The notes beneath the pieces are model-generated. The model was not told where the DNA came from, did not search any database, and saw only the letters and a list, made by a program, of their open reading frames with translations. A program made the position numbers and the translations under genes. A DNA stretch of 30,693 nucleotides from an uncultured Collinsella sp. (lineage in GTDB: Bacteria; Actinomycetota; Coriobacteriia; Coriobacteriales; Coriobacteriaceae). The DNA lies in contig UQWQ01000013.1 of NCBI GenBank assembly GCA_900544755.1, positions 1-30,693 of the forward strand. The letters run 5' to 3'. Positions 8,169 through 14,976 of this stretch are shown here, piece after piece. The number at the start of each line of letters is the position of its first letter. Within the stretch, counting starts at the first letter, position 1.

Positions 8169-8291
8169 CTAAGTGAGTAGACTTTTTGCAATATCGCGAG
8201 CACATGGCTTTTGCGCAAGGGCTCTACCTGCGGTTTTAGTTTTCGCTATGCGGGTTGTGCTTGGCTATTGCTAAAAAGTCTACTCACTTAG
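8169..8291. repeat. 123-bp inverted-repeat element
   Basis: Left arm CTAAGTGAGTAGACTTTTT continuing GCAATA (8169-8193); right arm is its reverse complement (8266-8291) with one extra base. Pairing extends inward weakly (AGCACA on both sides). The element fills most of the gene-free stretch 8045-8356 between two minus-strand genes. It carries no ORF of note and could be a miniature inverted-repeat element or make a long RNA hairpin. No target-site duplication is evident. Nothing else was recognised in this 312-base gap. Confidence 0.75.
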
Positions 8292-8356
8292 GTCTGAGGA
8301 TCGTTCGCTGGCGCTTATTTGCGCTTGTCTGCCGATGCCGCGACCATCAGAAGCCC

Positions 8357-9196
8357 CTAGGACTCCTGCGGTAAGCGCTTCTTGCCCTTGCGGGCGCGGT
8401 TTCTAAAGTTCTCGACGGCTTCTTCCATGCCCAGAGGCACATAGGTGAGCTCATCGAGGTTATCGGGCAGGTAGCAGGCAAGACTTTGCTCCTGCATGCG
8501 ACCCGCTGTGAGCTGTTCGTCGGTGGGCTGCGCGCCGGGTGTGGCGCAAATGCCATAGACGACGGCACCCATTTCGCGCGTGCGGCACTCGTACTCGGTC
8601 TCGGGATGCTCGGGATGGTCGCGGCGAACGTCGTCACTTACCCAAAGTGTATCGTAGCCGGCCGCGGCAAACTGCCCCAAGGCGTAGTCGCGCAATGGCT
8701 TACTGTCGGTTCGCAGTGTGACGGTGGCACCGGCTGAAAAGAGCGGACGGTACAGCATTAGGTGGTCGACATGGACGAGTCGCTTTTTGGCGTACTTGGC
8801 CTTGGGCTGCGGCGTGGGAAAGTTGATGGTGATGGCATCGAGCTCGCCTGCGGCAAATAGCTGCGGCAGCGATGCGGCACCTCGGGGCAGGACGAGTGCG
8901 TTGGACAGCCCCTGCTCGCAGATTTTCTGTGCGGCATAGGCGATGCAGATGGGCTCCTGGTCCATGCCGATAAAGAGCGTGTTTGGCTCGCGGCGAGCTC
9001 GCTCAACCAGATAGGTGCCTTTGCCGCAGCCCAGATCCAGATGAAGGCGGGTGAAGGGTGCGCCGCCGGCTGGCGCGCAGGCTTCGCGCCAATTCCCGGC
9101 ATAAGACTCGGGGTTCGTCTCAATCGCATTGGCGTAGCGCTCCAGGCGCTCCTCGAGCACAAAGTTCTTAGGTGTGCGAACGTGGACGGCTCCCAT
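8357..9196 (-). CDS. trmB: tRNA (guanine-N7-)-methyltransferase TrmB
   Basis: SAM-dependent enzyme that makes m7G46 in tRNA variable loops; 279 residues. AGGAG lies 6 bases before the ATG. Motif I is LDLGCGKG at 53-60, the acidic SAM-binding loop is FIGMDQEP near 75-82, and the TrmB signature region is NFPTPQPKAKYAKKR at 125-139 (classical members have a D-P-W-P-K-x-R-H version here). The C-terminus has TEYECRTREMGAVVY, matching the usual T-x-Y-E end motif, followed by a ~60-residue extension of unknown role. The DPWPK to NFPTPQPK change is a divergence seen directly; catalytic consequences are not known. The next gene upstream in the same direction is also a methyltransferase. Confidence 0.88.
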   Translation of the reverse strand: MGAVHVRTPKNFVLEERLERYANAIETNPESYAGNWREACAPAGGAPFTRLHLDLGCGKGTYLVERARREPNTLFIGMDQEPICIAYAAQKICEQGLSNALVLPRGAASLPQLFAAGELDAITINFPTPQPKAKYAKKRLVHVDHLMLYRPLFSAGATVTLRTDSKPLRDYALGQFAAAGYDTLWVSDDVRRDHPEHPETEYECRTREMGAVVYGICATPGAQPTDEQLTAGRMQEQSLACYLPDNLDELTYVPLGMEEAVENFRNRARKGKKRLPQES

Positions 9197-9315
9197 GAGG
9201 CTCCTTGGTCATACGTATGGAACACATTGCAGGCGCGTTCCGTCAATGGGTTGAAAAAGGGTGGGCATGGTTTGCCCGAAAGATGCGGTGCGGCTCGGCG
9301 GCGAGTCGCCGATAC

Positions 9316-10188
9316 CTACAGGCGCTTGAGAATCACATAGCGGTTGAGCTCGCCGCTGCGACCGTCGGCATGGAAACGCTCAAGCTCGCGCACGGGGACC
9401 TCGCCGCTCTTGTAGAACGTGCGGACACCGCGCACCAGGTCGGTGATCTGCTGATCGTCAAAGTGATGGCAATAGCGGTAGGCGTGGCGGTCGTTTTGCC
9501 AGCCAATGAGGTGGTCACCGGCTTCAAACTGCGCGGAATCGTAACCCTCAAACGGCGGGGTGAGCTCGGCGCGGGCCTCGGCGCGAACGGCCTTGCGCGC
9601 CATGCGCTCGTCGTTCATAAACTCCCAAAAGCTGATGGCGATGATGCCGCCTGGGCGCGTCTGGCGCACCAGAGCGTCGAGCACGCGTACGCGGTACTCG
9701 CACGACGGCACGTGGTGCATAAATCCAAAGCAGACCGAGATGTCGGCGAGCGGGGCGTCGAAAAGCACGTCGGGTGTCTCGGCGGGGTTGAGCTTCATGA
9801 GGGCATCGAGCACGTCGAGTTCCTGGAAGTGCAGGTTGGGAATGCGCAGGGCGTGACCGTGCGCATCGATAGCCAAATCCTGACACGAGTCAACACCATA
9901 GAACTCAAACGGGCAGCCGGCGTCTGCCGAGGGGTTTGCGCCATCGACGCCCTTGGCGGCAAGTGCGCCGCCGGCGGCAAAGTTCTCGAATCGCATATTG
10001 CCGCAGGCAAGATCGAAGACGCGGACGGGATGCTCGATCGTGGCGACTTCGAGCTGCCCGAGCGCGATGTCCATGGTGCGCACCCAGCCGGGCCACGGGG
10101 CCTGCCGCGTATCGGAAAAGGAGGCGGAGTGTTCGCGATAGAACGTGTTGTTGAGCTGGATGAGCGATGAGGCGAAATCGCGGTTCAC
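9316..10188 (-). CDS. Trm9/ABH8-like SAM-dependent methyltransferase
   Basis: Class I methyltransferase, 290 residues from the chosen GTG start at 10188, which has GGAGGGAG nine bases upstream; longer starts (ATG 10236 and beyond) lack a ribosome site. FYREHSASFSDTRQAPWP at about 16-33 matches the N-terminal signature of eukaryotic Trm9 and the ALKBH8 methyltransferase domain (HFSxTR..PWP). Motif I is VFDLACGNMRF (57-67). FMHHV, RVLDALVRQTRPGG, the Trp of SFWEF and the C-terminal AYRYCHHF also line up, from memory, with Trm9 (HHWS, RHVL..GG, YCW, YRYYH). Trm9 methylates cm5U34 of tRNA to mcm5U. Elp3, which makes cm5U, lies 2 kb away. Methyltransferase fold is sure; the tRNA substrate is inferred. 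Confidence 0.75.
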   Translation of the reverse strand: MNRDFASSLIQLNNTFYREHSASFSDTRQAPWPGWVRTMDIALGQLEVATIEHPVRVFDLACGNMRFENFAAGGALAAKGVDGANPSADAGCPFEFYGVDSCQDLAIDAHGHALRIPNLHFQELDVLDALMKLNPAETPDVLFDAPLADISVCFGFMHHVPSCEYRVRVLDALVRQTRPGGIIAISFWEFMNDERMARKAVRAEARAELTPPFEGYDSAQFEAGDHLIGWQNDRHAYRYCHHFDDQQITDLVRGVRTFYKSGEVPVRELERFHADGRSGELNRYVILKRL

Positions 10189-10455
10189 GGCGCGGAACTC
10201 CCTCCGATGGCGGTGCGGAATAAACAGTACGACCATACTACCGTTAACGCCGCAACGGGGACAACCGAGCTGTGGGTCATTGCTTTGTTTGGACACATTT
10301 CCGCAGCTCATATGTGCCCGCAACCGCCGGTTGTCAAAAATCTCACTAGAATAGGTGGCATGATTTTGGCGGTGGCGGATAGATTTTTAACTGTGCAAGG
10401 CGCCTTAAGAACAAAAACGGTCCGGCGGTACGGCTGGCATCGCATAGGAGGAACC

Positions 10456-11169
10456 ATGAATGTAGAAACTGCGCAGCGGCTCGCCGACCTTCGTCGCAGC
10501 AAGGGTTTTAGCCAAGAAGGGCTGGCGCGAAAGCTGGGGCTGTCGCGCCAGGCGGTCAGTAAATGGGAGCGTGCGGAGAGCTCGCCCGATACCGAGAACC
10601 TGATCTCGCTCGCAAAACTCTATGGCGTGAGTTTGGACGAGCTCCTTAATCCGAGCGATGAGATCGAGGACGATATCGAGTTTGAGAACGAGGACCGCGC
10701 CCGTCAGCGCGAGGCCGAGGCAGCGGAGCGCGCCCGTACCCATGAGGCGGCGGCACGTGCTACCGAGGCGGCAACACAGGCGAGTGATGCCGCCGCCAAG
10801 GCGGCGCAAGCGGCAAGCTGGAGCGCGCAGGCCGCCAATGCCGCTACGGCGCAGGTGACGAGTAGCGGCGCAGCTGGCTCGACTCCGGTGAAAGGTCCGT
10901 TCCAGTCGTTTCCGTATTGGGCCGTGTGCTGGCTGCTGTTCTTTTTGCTGATGTTCCTGTTTGGTGGCTCCTTTGCCGCGCTGATCTTCTTTACAATCCC
11001 CATCTATCACTGGGTGGCGCGTGCGCTCGATGGCGATTGGGCACGCGGGGATATTCAGGTTGGTCCGGCGCCGGAGGCGGCTAAGGCTCAGGATGTTTCC
11101 GCTGCGGTTGATACTGACGTGGCTTCCTCGACCGCCGCTGAGCCGAGCGCCAAAGAAGGTGATGAATGA
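10456..11169 (+). CDS. XRE-family HTH protein with Ala-rich linker and membrane anchor
   Basis: 237 residues, start supported by AGGAGG. An N-terminal XRE helix-turn-helix (residues 4-60) contains FSQEGLARKLGLSRQAVSKWE. A long Glu/Arg/Ala-rich linker follows (about 75-135), then a hydrophobic pair of segments (about 152-190: WAVCWLLFFLLMFLFGG and AALIFFTIPIYHW), then a low-complexity acidic tail. It should be a membrane-tethered DNA-binding regulator. Its stop codon overlaps the start of the DUF4097 gene in ATGA, so the two are translationally coupled and probably work as a regulator-envelope pair. The 267-base gap to the divergent methyltransferase must hold its promoter, but no convincing -35/-10 pair was found. 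Target genes are unknown. Confidence 0.85.
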   Translation: MNVETAQRLADLRRSKGFSQEGLARKLGLSRQAVSKWERAESSPDTENLISLAKLYGVSLDELLNPSDEIEDDIEFENEDRARQREAEAAERARTHEAAARATEAATQASDAAAKAAQAASWSAQAANAATAQVTSSGAAGSTPVKGPFQSFPYWAVCWLLFFLLMFLFGGSFAALIFFTIPIYHWVARALDGDWARGDIQVGPAPEAAKAQDVSAAVDTDVASSTAAEPSAKEGDE

Positions 11170-12065
11170 TGAAGCTCTCGCATGAGTCCAAGGTCCGCCT
11201 GGGCGTCGGTATCGGAGCGTTCGTGCTCATCATCGGGCTTATCTTTGGCACTTCGCGGATATTGTTTCATTTTGATGGCCCGTGGGATCTCGGCGATATT
11301 GCATCCGGTTTGTCCGGTATGGACGATGTGGTTGACGGGGACGATTCTTTGGATGGCGGTAACTATTCCGCTCAGTCTCGGCAGCTTTCGAGCGAAACGT
11401 TTGATGCCGACTCATTCCAGTCCCTTGACCTGGATGTGACATCGGGTGAGGTTGAGATCAAGTGCGTTTCCGGCGGGCAGGTGCGTGTCATCGAGAGCGG
11501 TCGTGTTGCAAAGGGGGTAGCTACCTACGATGCTGCCACTCAGAATCTGGCCGAGGTCAAGGGTTCTACACTCACGATTAGCCAGTTCGACTGCGATGAC
11601 GAGCGCGCTATCGATCGTTCGGTCACCATCGAGCTGCCGCGGGATGTTGCGGATAACCTGGTCGGCATTACGGCGAGGGTGGGGTCGGGAGAACTGACGG
11701 TCGCGGACATTGCATGTCACGACTTCGAATTGACGTTGGACTCGGGAGACGTTGAGTTTGCGGGCACCGTAACCGACACCTTGGATGCCGAGGTCGGTTC
11801 GGGCGATGTGGCGTTCGAGCTCTACCAGGCCCCCGCGAAGTCGATGGACGTAAGCGTGGGCTCGGGCGATGTGGAGATATCGGTTCCGAACTCTACGGGC
11901 TTTAAGGCGAGCCTCACCGTGGACAGCGGTGACTTTGAGAGCGATTTCCTTCCGCTTGGCTACGATGGCGAGACCATATTGAATGCTGAATTCGACAACG
12001 GTGACAAGTCTGCAACGTATCGTTTTAAGGTCGGTTCGGGCGACATGTCGTTCGAATCGGTGTGA
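11166..12065 (+). CDS. Membrane-anchored DUF4097-type beta-repeat protein
   Basis: 299 residues. One N-terminal transmembrane segment (about 11-32, VGIGAFVLIIGLIFGTSRILF), an acidic linker, then a repetitive beta-helix-like domain of the DUF4097 family on the outside. The repeat unit is visible by eye: VTSGEVEI, VGSGELTV, LDSGDVEF, VGSGDVAF, VGSGDVEI, VDSGDFES, VGSGDMSF, spaced about 20-30 residues. Such proteins often pair with small regulators (PadR, XRE, DUF1700) and are thought to sense or bind something at the envelope; that is family knowledge, not shown here. Coupled to the XRE gene by a 4-base overlap. Followed by a terminator. Confidence 0.85.
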   Translation: MMKLSHESKVRLGVGIGAFVLIIGLIFGTSRILFHFDGPWDLGDIASGLSGMDDVVDGDDSLDGGNYSAQSRQLSSETFDADSFQSLDLDVTSGEVEIKCVSGGQVRVIESGRVAKGVATYDAATQNLAEVKGSTLTISQFDCDDERAIDRSVTIELPRDVADNLVGITARVGSGELTVADIACHDFELTLDSGDVEFAGTVTDTLDAEVGSGDVAFELYQAPAKSMDVSVGSGDVEISVPNSTGFKASLTVDSGDFESDFLPLGYDGETILNAEFDNGDKSATYRFKVGSGDMSFESV

Positions 12066-12112
12066 CATGCGGTTTTCGGAGATCGGTGCATATAGGCATG
12101 CTCTTTGATGGA

Positions 12113-12145
12113 GGCGCCGGGGCCGTGACTGGCTCCGGCGCCTTT
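12113..12145 (+). terminator. Intrinsic terminator
   Basis: GGCGCCGGGGCC, loop GTGACT, GGCTCCGGCGCC, TTT. The arms pair except for one G-T pair, giving a 12-bp stem. It ends the XRE/DUF4097 unit just before Elp3. Confidence 0.8.
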
Positions 12146-12150
12146 GCCTT

Positions 12151-12156
12151 TACAAT
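12151..12156 (+). promoter_or_regulatory. -10 box placed for a leaderless elp3 transcript
   Basis: TACAAT ends 6 bases before the ATG at 12163, so transcription would start at or within a base or two of the start codon. GGGGG sits immediately before the ATG, too close for a normal ribosome site. TANNNT boxes at this distance are typical of actinobacterial leaderless genes. No clear -35 is seen. The match could be fortuitous. Confidence 0.4.
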
Positions 12157-12162
12157 GGGGGC

Positions 12163-14070
12163 ATGGAACAGATTATTTTGAACATACTCGAGGCTCTGCG
12201 TCGCGGTGAGACCGTGGACGACAAGGCGCTCGTCAAACTGATACATGCCGAGGCGCGCCGTGAGGGTGCCGACAAACGAGATCTGGCCAAGCGCCGTCTG
12301 CTGCCGTTCTACCAGCGGGTTAAACGTGAGGAGCCGGCTCGGTGGGCTGCGTGGAATGTCGATGCCGAGCTGGAGCGTCAGCTGCTGCAGGTGCTGCGCA
12401 TGAAGCCGCGCCGCACGGCTTCGGGCGTGGCGACCATTACCGTCATCACCAAGCCGTGGCCCTGTTCGGGCGATTGCCTGTTTTGCCCCAACGATCTGCG
12501 CATGCCCAAAAGCTATCTGCATGCCGAGCCGGCATGCGCCCGTGCGGAGCAAAACTGCTTTGACCCGTATTTGCAGGTGAGCGCTCGCCTGACCGCACTT
12601 TCGCAGATGGGGCATGCGACCGACAAGATTGAGCTTATCGTGCTCGGTGGCACCTGGAGCGACTATCCGCAAGGGTATCAGACGTGGTTTATGTCCGAGC
12701 TTTTCCGTGCGCTCAATGACGATGCCGTCGCCGGCGTGGCGGCAAACCCCATGTTGGCGCGTCCGGGCATCAGCCGTGCCGAGGCGGGGCGCCTGCTCGA
12801 TGACGCTCCCGCCGATGCCCTGCCGCCGGTGGTAACAGAGCGCCGCGAGTGCTATCGGGCTGCCGGCATTGCGACAGACGAGGCCAAGCTCGCTGCCGGC
12901 GTTGCCGACGAGCAGGAGCGTGTGGATGCTGCCGTGGGCGGCTATAACCGCGCGGTGCGTCGTCTGTACGGCCCCGGTACGCCGTGGGGCGAGGTCACCG
13001 AGTGGCAGACGGCAACGATGGAGGAGCTCGAGCGTCAGCAGCGCATCAACGAGACGGCGAAGCATCGCGTGGTGGGACTCGTTATCGAGACGCGCCCCGA
13101 TACCGTAACGCCGCAGGCGCTTACGCTCATCCGCCGTCTGGGCTGCACCAAGATACAGATGGGCATCCAAAGCCTTGACCAGCATCTACTCGATATCAAC
13201 GAGCGTCGCATTTCGGTGGCTCAGATTGAGCGGGCGTTTTCGCTTGCGCGCCTGTTTGGCTTTAAGATCCATGCGCATTTTATGCTCAACTTGCTGGGCG
13301 CCACACCCGAGGGGGACAAGCGCGACTACGAGCGCTTTATGACCGAGGGGGCCTTTATGCCCGACGAGGTCAAAGTCTACCCGTGTGCGCTCATCGAGGG
13401 CTCGCGCCTGGTGGGCTGCTACGAGCGCGGCGAGTGGCGCCCCTATACCGAGGAAGAACTGCTCGATGTGTTGGCCGATGACATCGTGGTGACGCCGGCA
13501 TTCTGCCGCATCAGCCGCATGATTCGCGACTTTAGTTCCGATGACATCATGGTGGGCAACAAGAAGCCCAACCTGCGTCAGCTCGTCGAGAACCGCCTGG
13601 CTGCTCGGGGTGACGGTGCGACGGTGCGTGAGATTCGCTATCGCGAGATCAGCACGGCGGGTGCCGACTTGGATGAGCTATCTCTTGATGAGGAAGTAGC
13701 GTACGAGACGCCGGTGACTTACGAGCGCTTTTTGCAGTGGGTGACGCCGCGGGGCAAGATCGCGGGCTTTTTGCGGTTGTCGCTGCCCGATCGCGCTTTT
13801 GTTGCCGCACATGCGGACGAGCTGCCGACGATGCCGGACGAGGCGATGATTCGTGAGGTGCACGTGTATGGCATGGCGGCGCGCGTGGGCGATCAGGGCC
13901 AGGCAGCGCAGCACCATGGATTGGGACGTTTGCTCGTGGAGCGTGCGTGCCAGATAGCTCGGGACGCTGGCTATACGTACATCAACGTGATCAGCGCGAT
14001 CGGTACGCGCGAGTACTATCGCCATCTTGGATTTTATGACCATGGCCTTTATCTGCAAAAGGAGCTCTAG
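12163..14070 (+). CDS. elp3: Elp3-type tRNA U34 modification enzyme (radical SAM + GNAT)
   Basis: 635-residue single-polypeptide Elp3 homologue, which uses a radical SAM centre and acetyl-CoA to put a carboxymethyl group on C5 of wobble uridine (cm5U34). The iron-sulfur cysteines are C101, C105 and C108 in CSGDCLFCP. GLVIETRPD, TKIQMGIQSLDQHLLDINERR and LLGATPEGDKRDYERFM are core Elp3 motifs; the GNAT domain ends the protein with HHGLGRLLVERACQIARDAGY and REYYRHLGFYDHG. Compared with typical Elp3 there is an inserted segment of roughly 70-90 residues at about 185-290, before VIETRPD. The next gene begins directly after its stop codon with its ribosome site (AAGGAG) inside the elp3 end. Assignment is confident. 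Confidence 0.93.
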   Translation: MEQIILNILEALRRGETVDDKALVKLIHAEARREGADKRDLAKRRLLPFYQRVKREEPARWAAWNVDAELERQLLQVLRMKPRRTASGVATITVITKPWPCSGDCLFCPNDLRMPKSYLHAEPACARAEQNCFDPYLQVSARLTALSQMGHATDKIELIVLGGTWSDYPQGYQTWFMSELFRALNDDAVAGVAANPMLARPGISRAEAGRLLDDAPADALPPVVTERRECYRAAGIATDEAKLAAGVADEQERVDAAVGGYNRAVRRLYGPGTPWGEVTEWQTATMEELERQQRINETAKHRVVGLVIETRPDTVTPQALTLIRRLGCTKIQMGIQSLDQHLLDINERRISVAQIERAFSLARLFGFKIHAHFMLNLLGATPEGDKRDYERFMTEGAFMPDEVKVYPCALIEGSRLVGCYERGEWRPYTEEELLDVLADDIVVTPAFCRISRMIRDFSSDDIMVGNKKPNLRQLVENRLAARGDGATVREIRYREISTAGADLDELSLDEEVAYETPVTYERFLQWVTPRGKIAGFLRLSLPDRAFVAAHADELPTMPDEAMIREVHVYGMAARVGDQGQAAQHHGLGRLLVERACQIARDAGYTYINVISAIGTREYYRHLGFYDHGLYLQKEL

Positions 14071-14949
14071 ATGAACAAGCCGAGTGTTTCTGCTGGCGTC
14101 GTTGCCGGCGTTGCTCTGGGAGCCGCGGCGCTTGGTGCGGCCGCTGTCGCTGTTCGTGCTGCCTGTCTGCAGGTCGCGAGGACCCGCAATGGGCTGGCAC
14201 GTGTGAAGCGCGTGCACGATGAGGGCGGCGACGAAGTTCGCGTATTGGTGCAAGGCGGCGTCTACCAAAGCGCGAGTTACGTTGGCGAGCGCTGGGCGGA
14301 GCCCGTCTTTGCGTACTATCGCGCGTTTGACGACGTGTTTGAGGCCGAGGATGCGATGCGCGACGCTTATGGTCACGGTATCAACCGTATGCTTATGCTA
14401 GGTGGCGGCGGGTTTGCCTATCCCAAATTTGCGCTGATGTCGCACAAGGTCCTGCGCATGGACGTCATCGAGTATGACGGAGAGATAACGCGCTTGGCGC
14501 GCCGTTGGTTCTATCTGGATGAACTGGAGCACGCGGTGGGCGATCGCCTGCGGGTGATTACCGCTGAGGCTCGCTCGTATCTGGGCGTGACGAGCGTGGG
14601 CCATCGTCGCTATGACGTGGTCGTGAGCGATTGCTTTGGCGGTGCCGAGCCCGTGCGCGAGCTGGCGACCGTTGAGGCGCTGCGCCTGGTGCGGGGCAGC
14701 CTGAACCCCGGGGGTATCTACGTGGCCAATATCGTGAGCGCAAACGAGGGGAGCGATGTGACGTTCCTGCGCGACTGCGCTGCCACGGCACTCGAGGTAT
14801 TCGTCCACGCCTGGGTGGTCCCATGTGGCGATGCGAAGTTCAGCGGCGAGGAAAACTACCTGCTCATCGCCAGCGACGGCGACTACGCCTTTGCCGAAGC
14901 CGTGCCCTTCGACACCGACTTCCTCGGCACCGTCCTTCACGACAAGTAA
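14071..14949 (+). CDS. Membrane-anchored spermidine-synthase-like protein
   Basis: 292 residues. An Ala/Val-rich N-terminal segment (about 7-32) is either a membrane anchor or a signal. A SAM-type Rossmann domain of the spermidine-synthase family follows: GINRMLMLGGGGFAYP (motif I region, about 105-120), MDVIEYDGEITRLARRWF (acidic loop) and DVVVSDCFGGAEPV, where polyamine synthases have the catalytic Asp. Many bacterial members of this fold are fused to membrane domains and have no proven polyamine activity. Its start codon touches the elp3 stop, so it is co-transcribed and coupled to elp3. Whether it makes polyamine or methylates something is not decidable from sequence. Confidence 0.75.
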   Translation: MNKPSVSAGVVAGVALGAAALGAAAVAVRAACLQVARTRNGLARVKRVHDEGGDEVRVLVQGGVYQSASYVGERWAEPVFAYYRAFDDVFEAEDAMRDAYGHGINRMLMLGGGGFAYPKFALMSHKVLRMDVIEYDGEITRLARRWFYLDELEHAVGDRLRVITAEARSYLGVTSVGHRRYDVVVSDCFGGAEPVRELATVEALRLVRGSLNPGGIYVANIVSANEGSDVTFLRDCAATALEVFVHAWVVPCGDAKFSGEENYLLIASDGDYAFAEAVPFDTDFLGTVLHDK

Positions 14950-14976
14950 GTCTCCCCGTCCCAAAAAGGACTGGTC

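Noticed and set aside
8045..8218. N-terminal extension of the Ski2-like helicase
   Set aside because: The added 58 residues come partly from the inverted-repeat element and have no ribosome site or family similarity.
9205..10170. Plus-strand open frame of 321 codons opposite the Trm9-like gene
   Set aside because: No ribosome site, no family resemblance; the opposite strand carries methyltransferase motifs with a strong Shine-Dalgarno.
12025..13185. Minus-strand open frame of 386 codons opposite elp3 and the DUF4097 end
   Set aside because: Runs through a clear terminator and the elp3 iron-sulfur motif; composition is that of an antisense frame.
14950..14976. Small hairpin GTCC-CAAAAA-GGAC as terminator between convergent genes
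   Set aside because: Four-base stem and no T-run; at most a remnant of a GGGACAG repeat.
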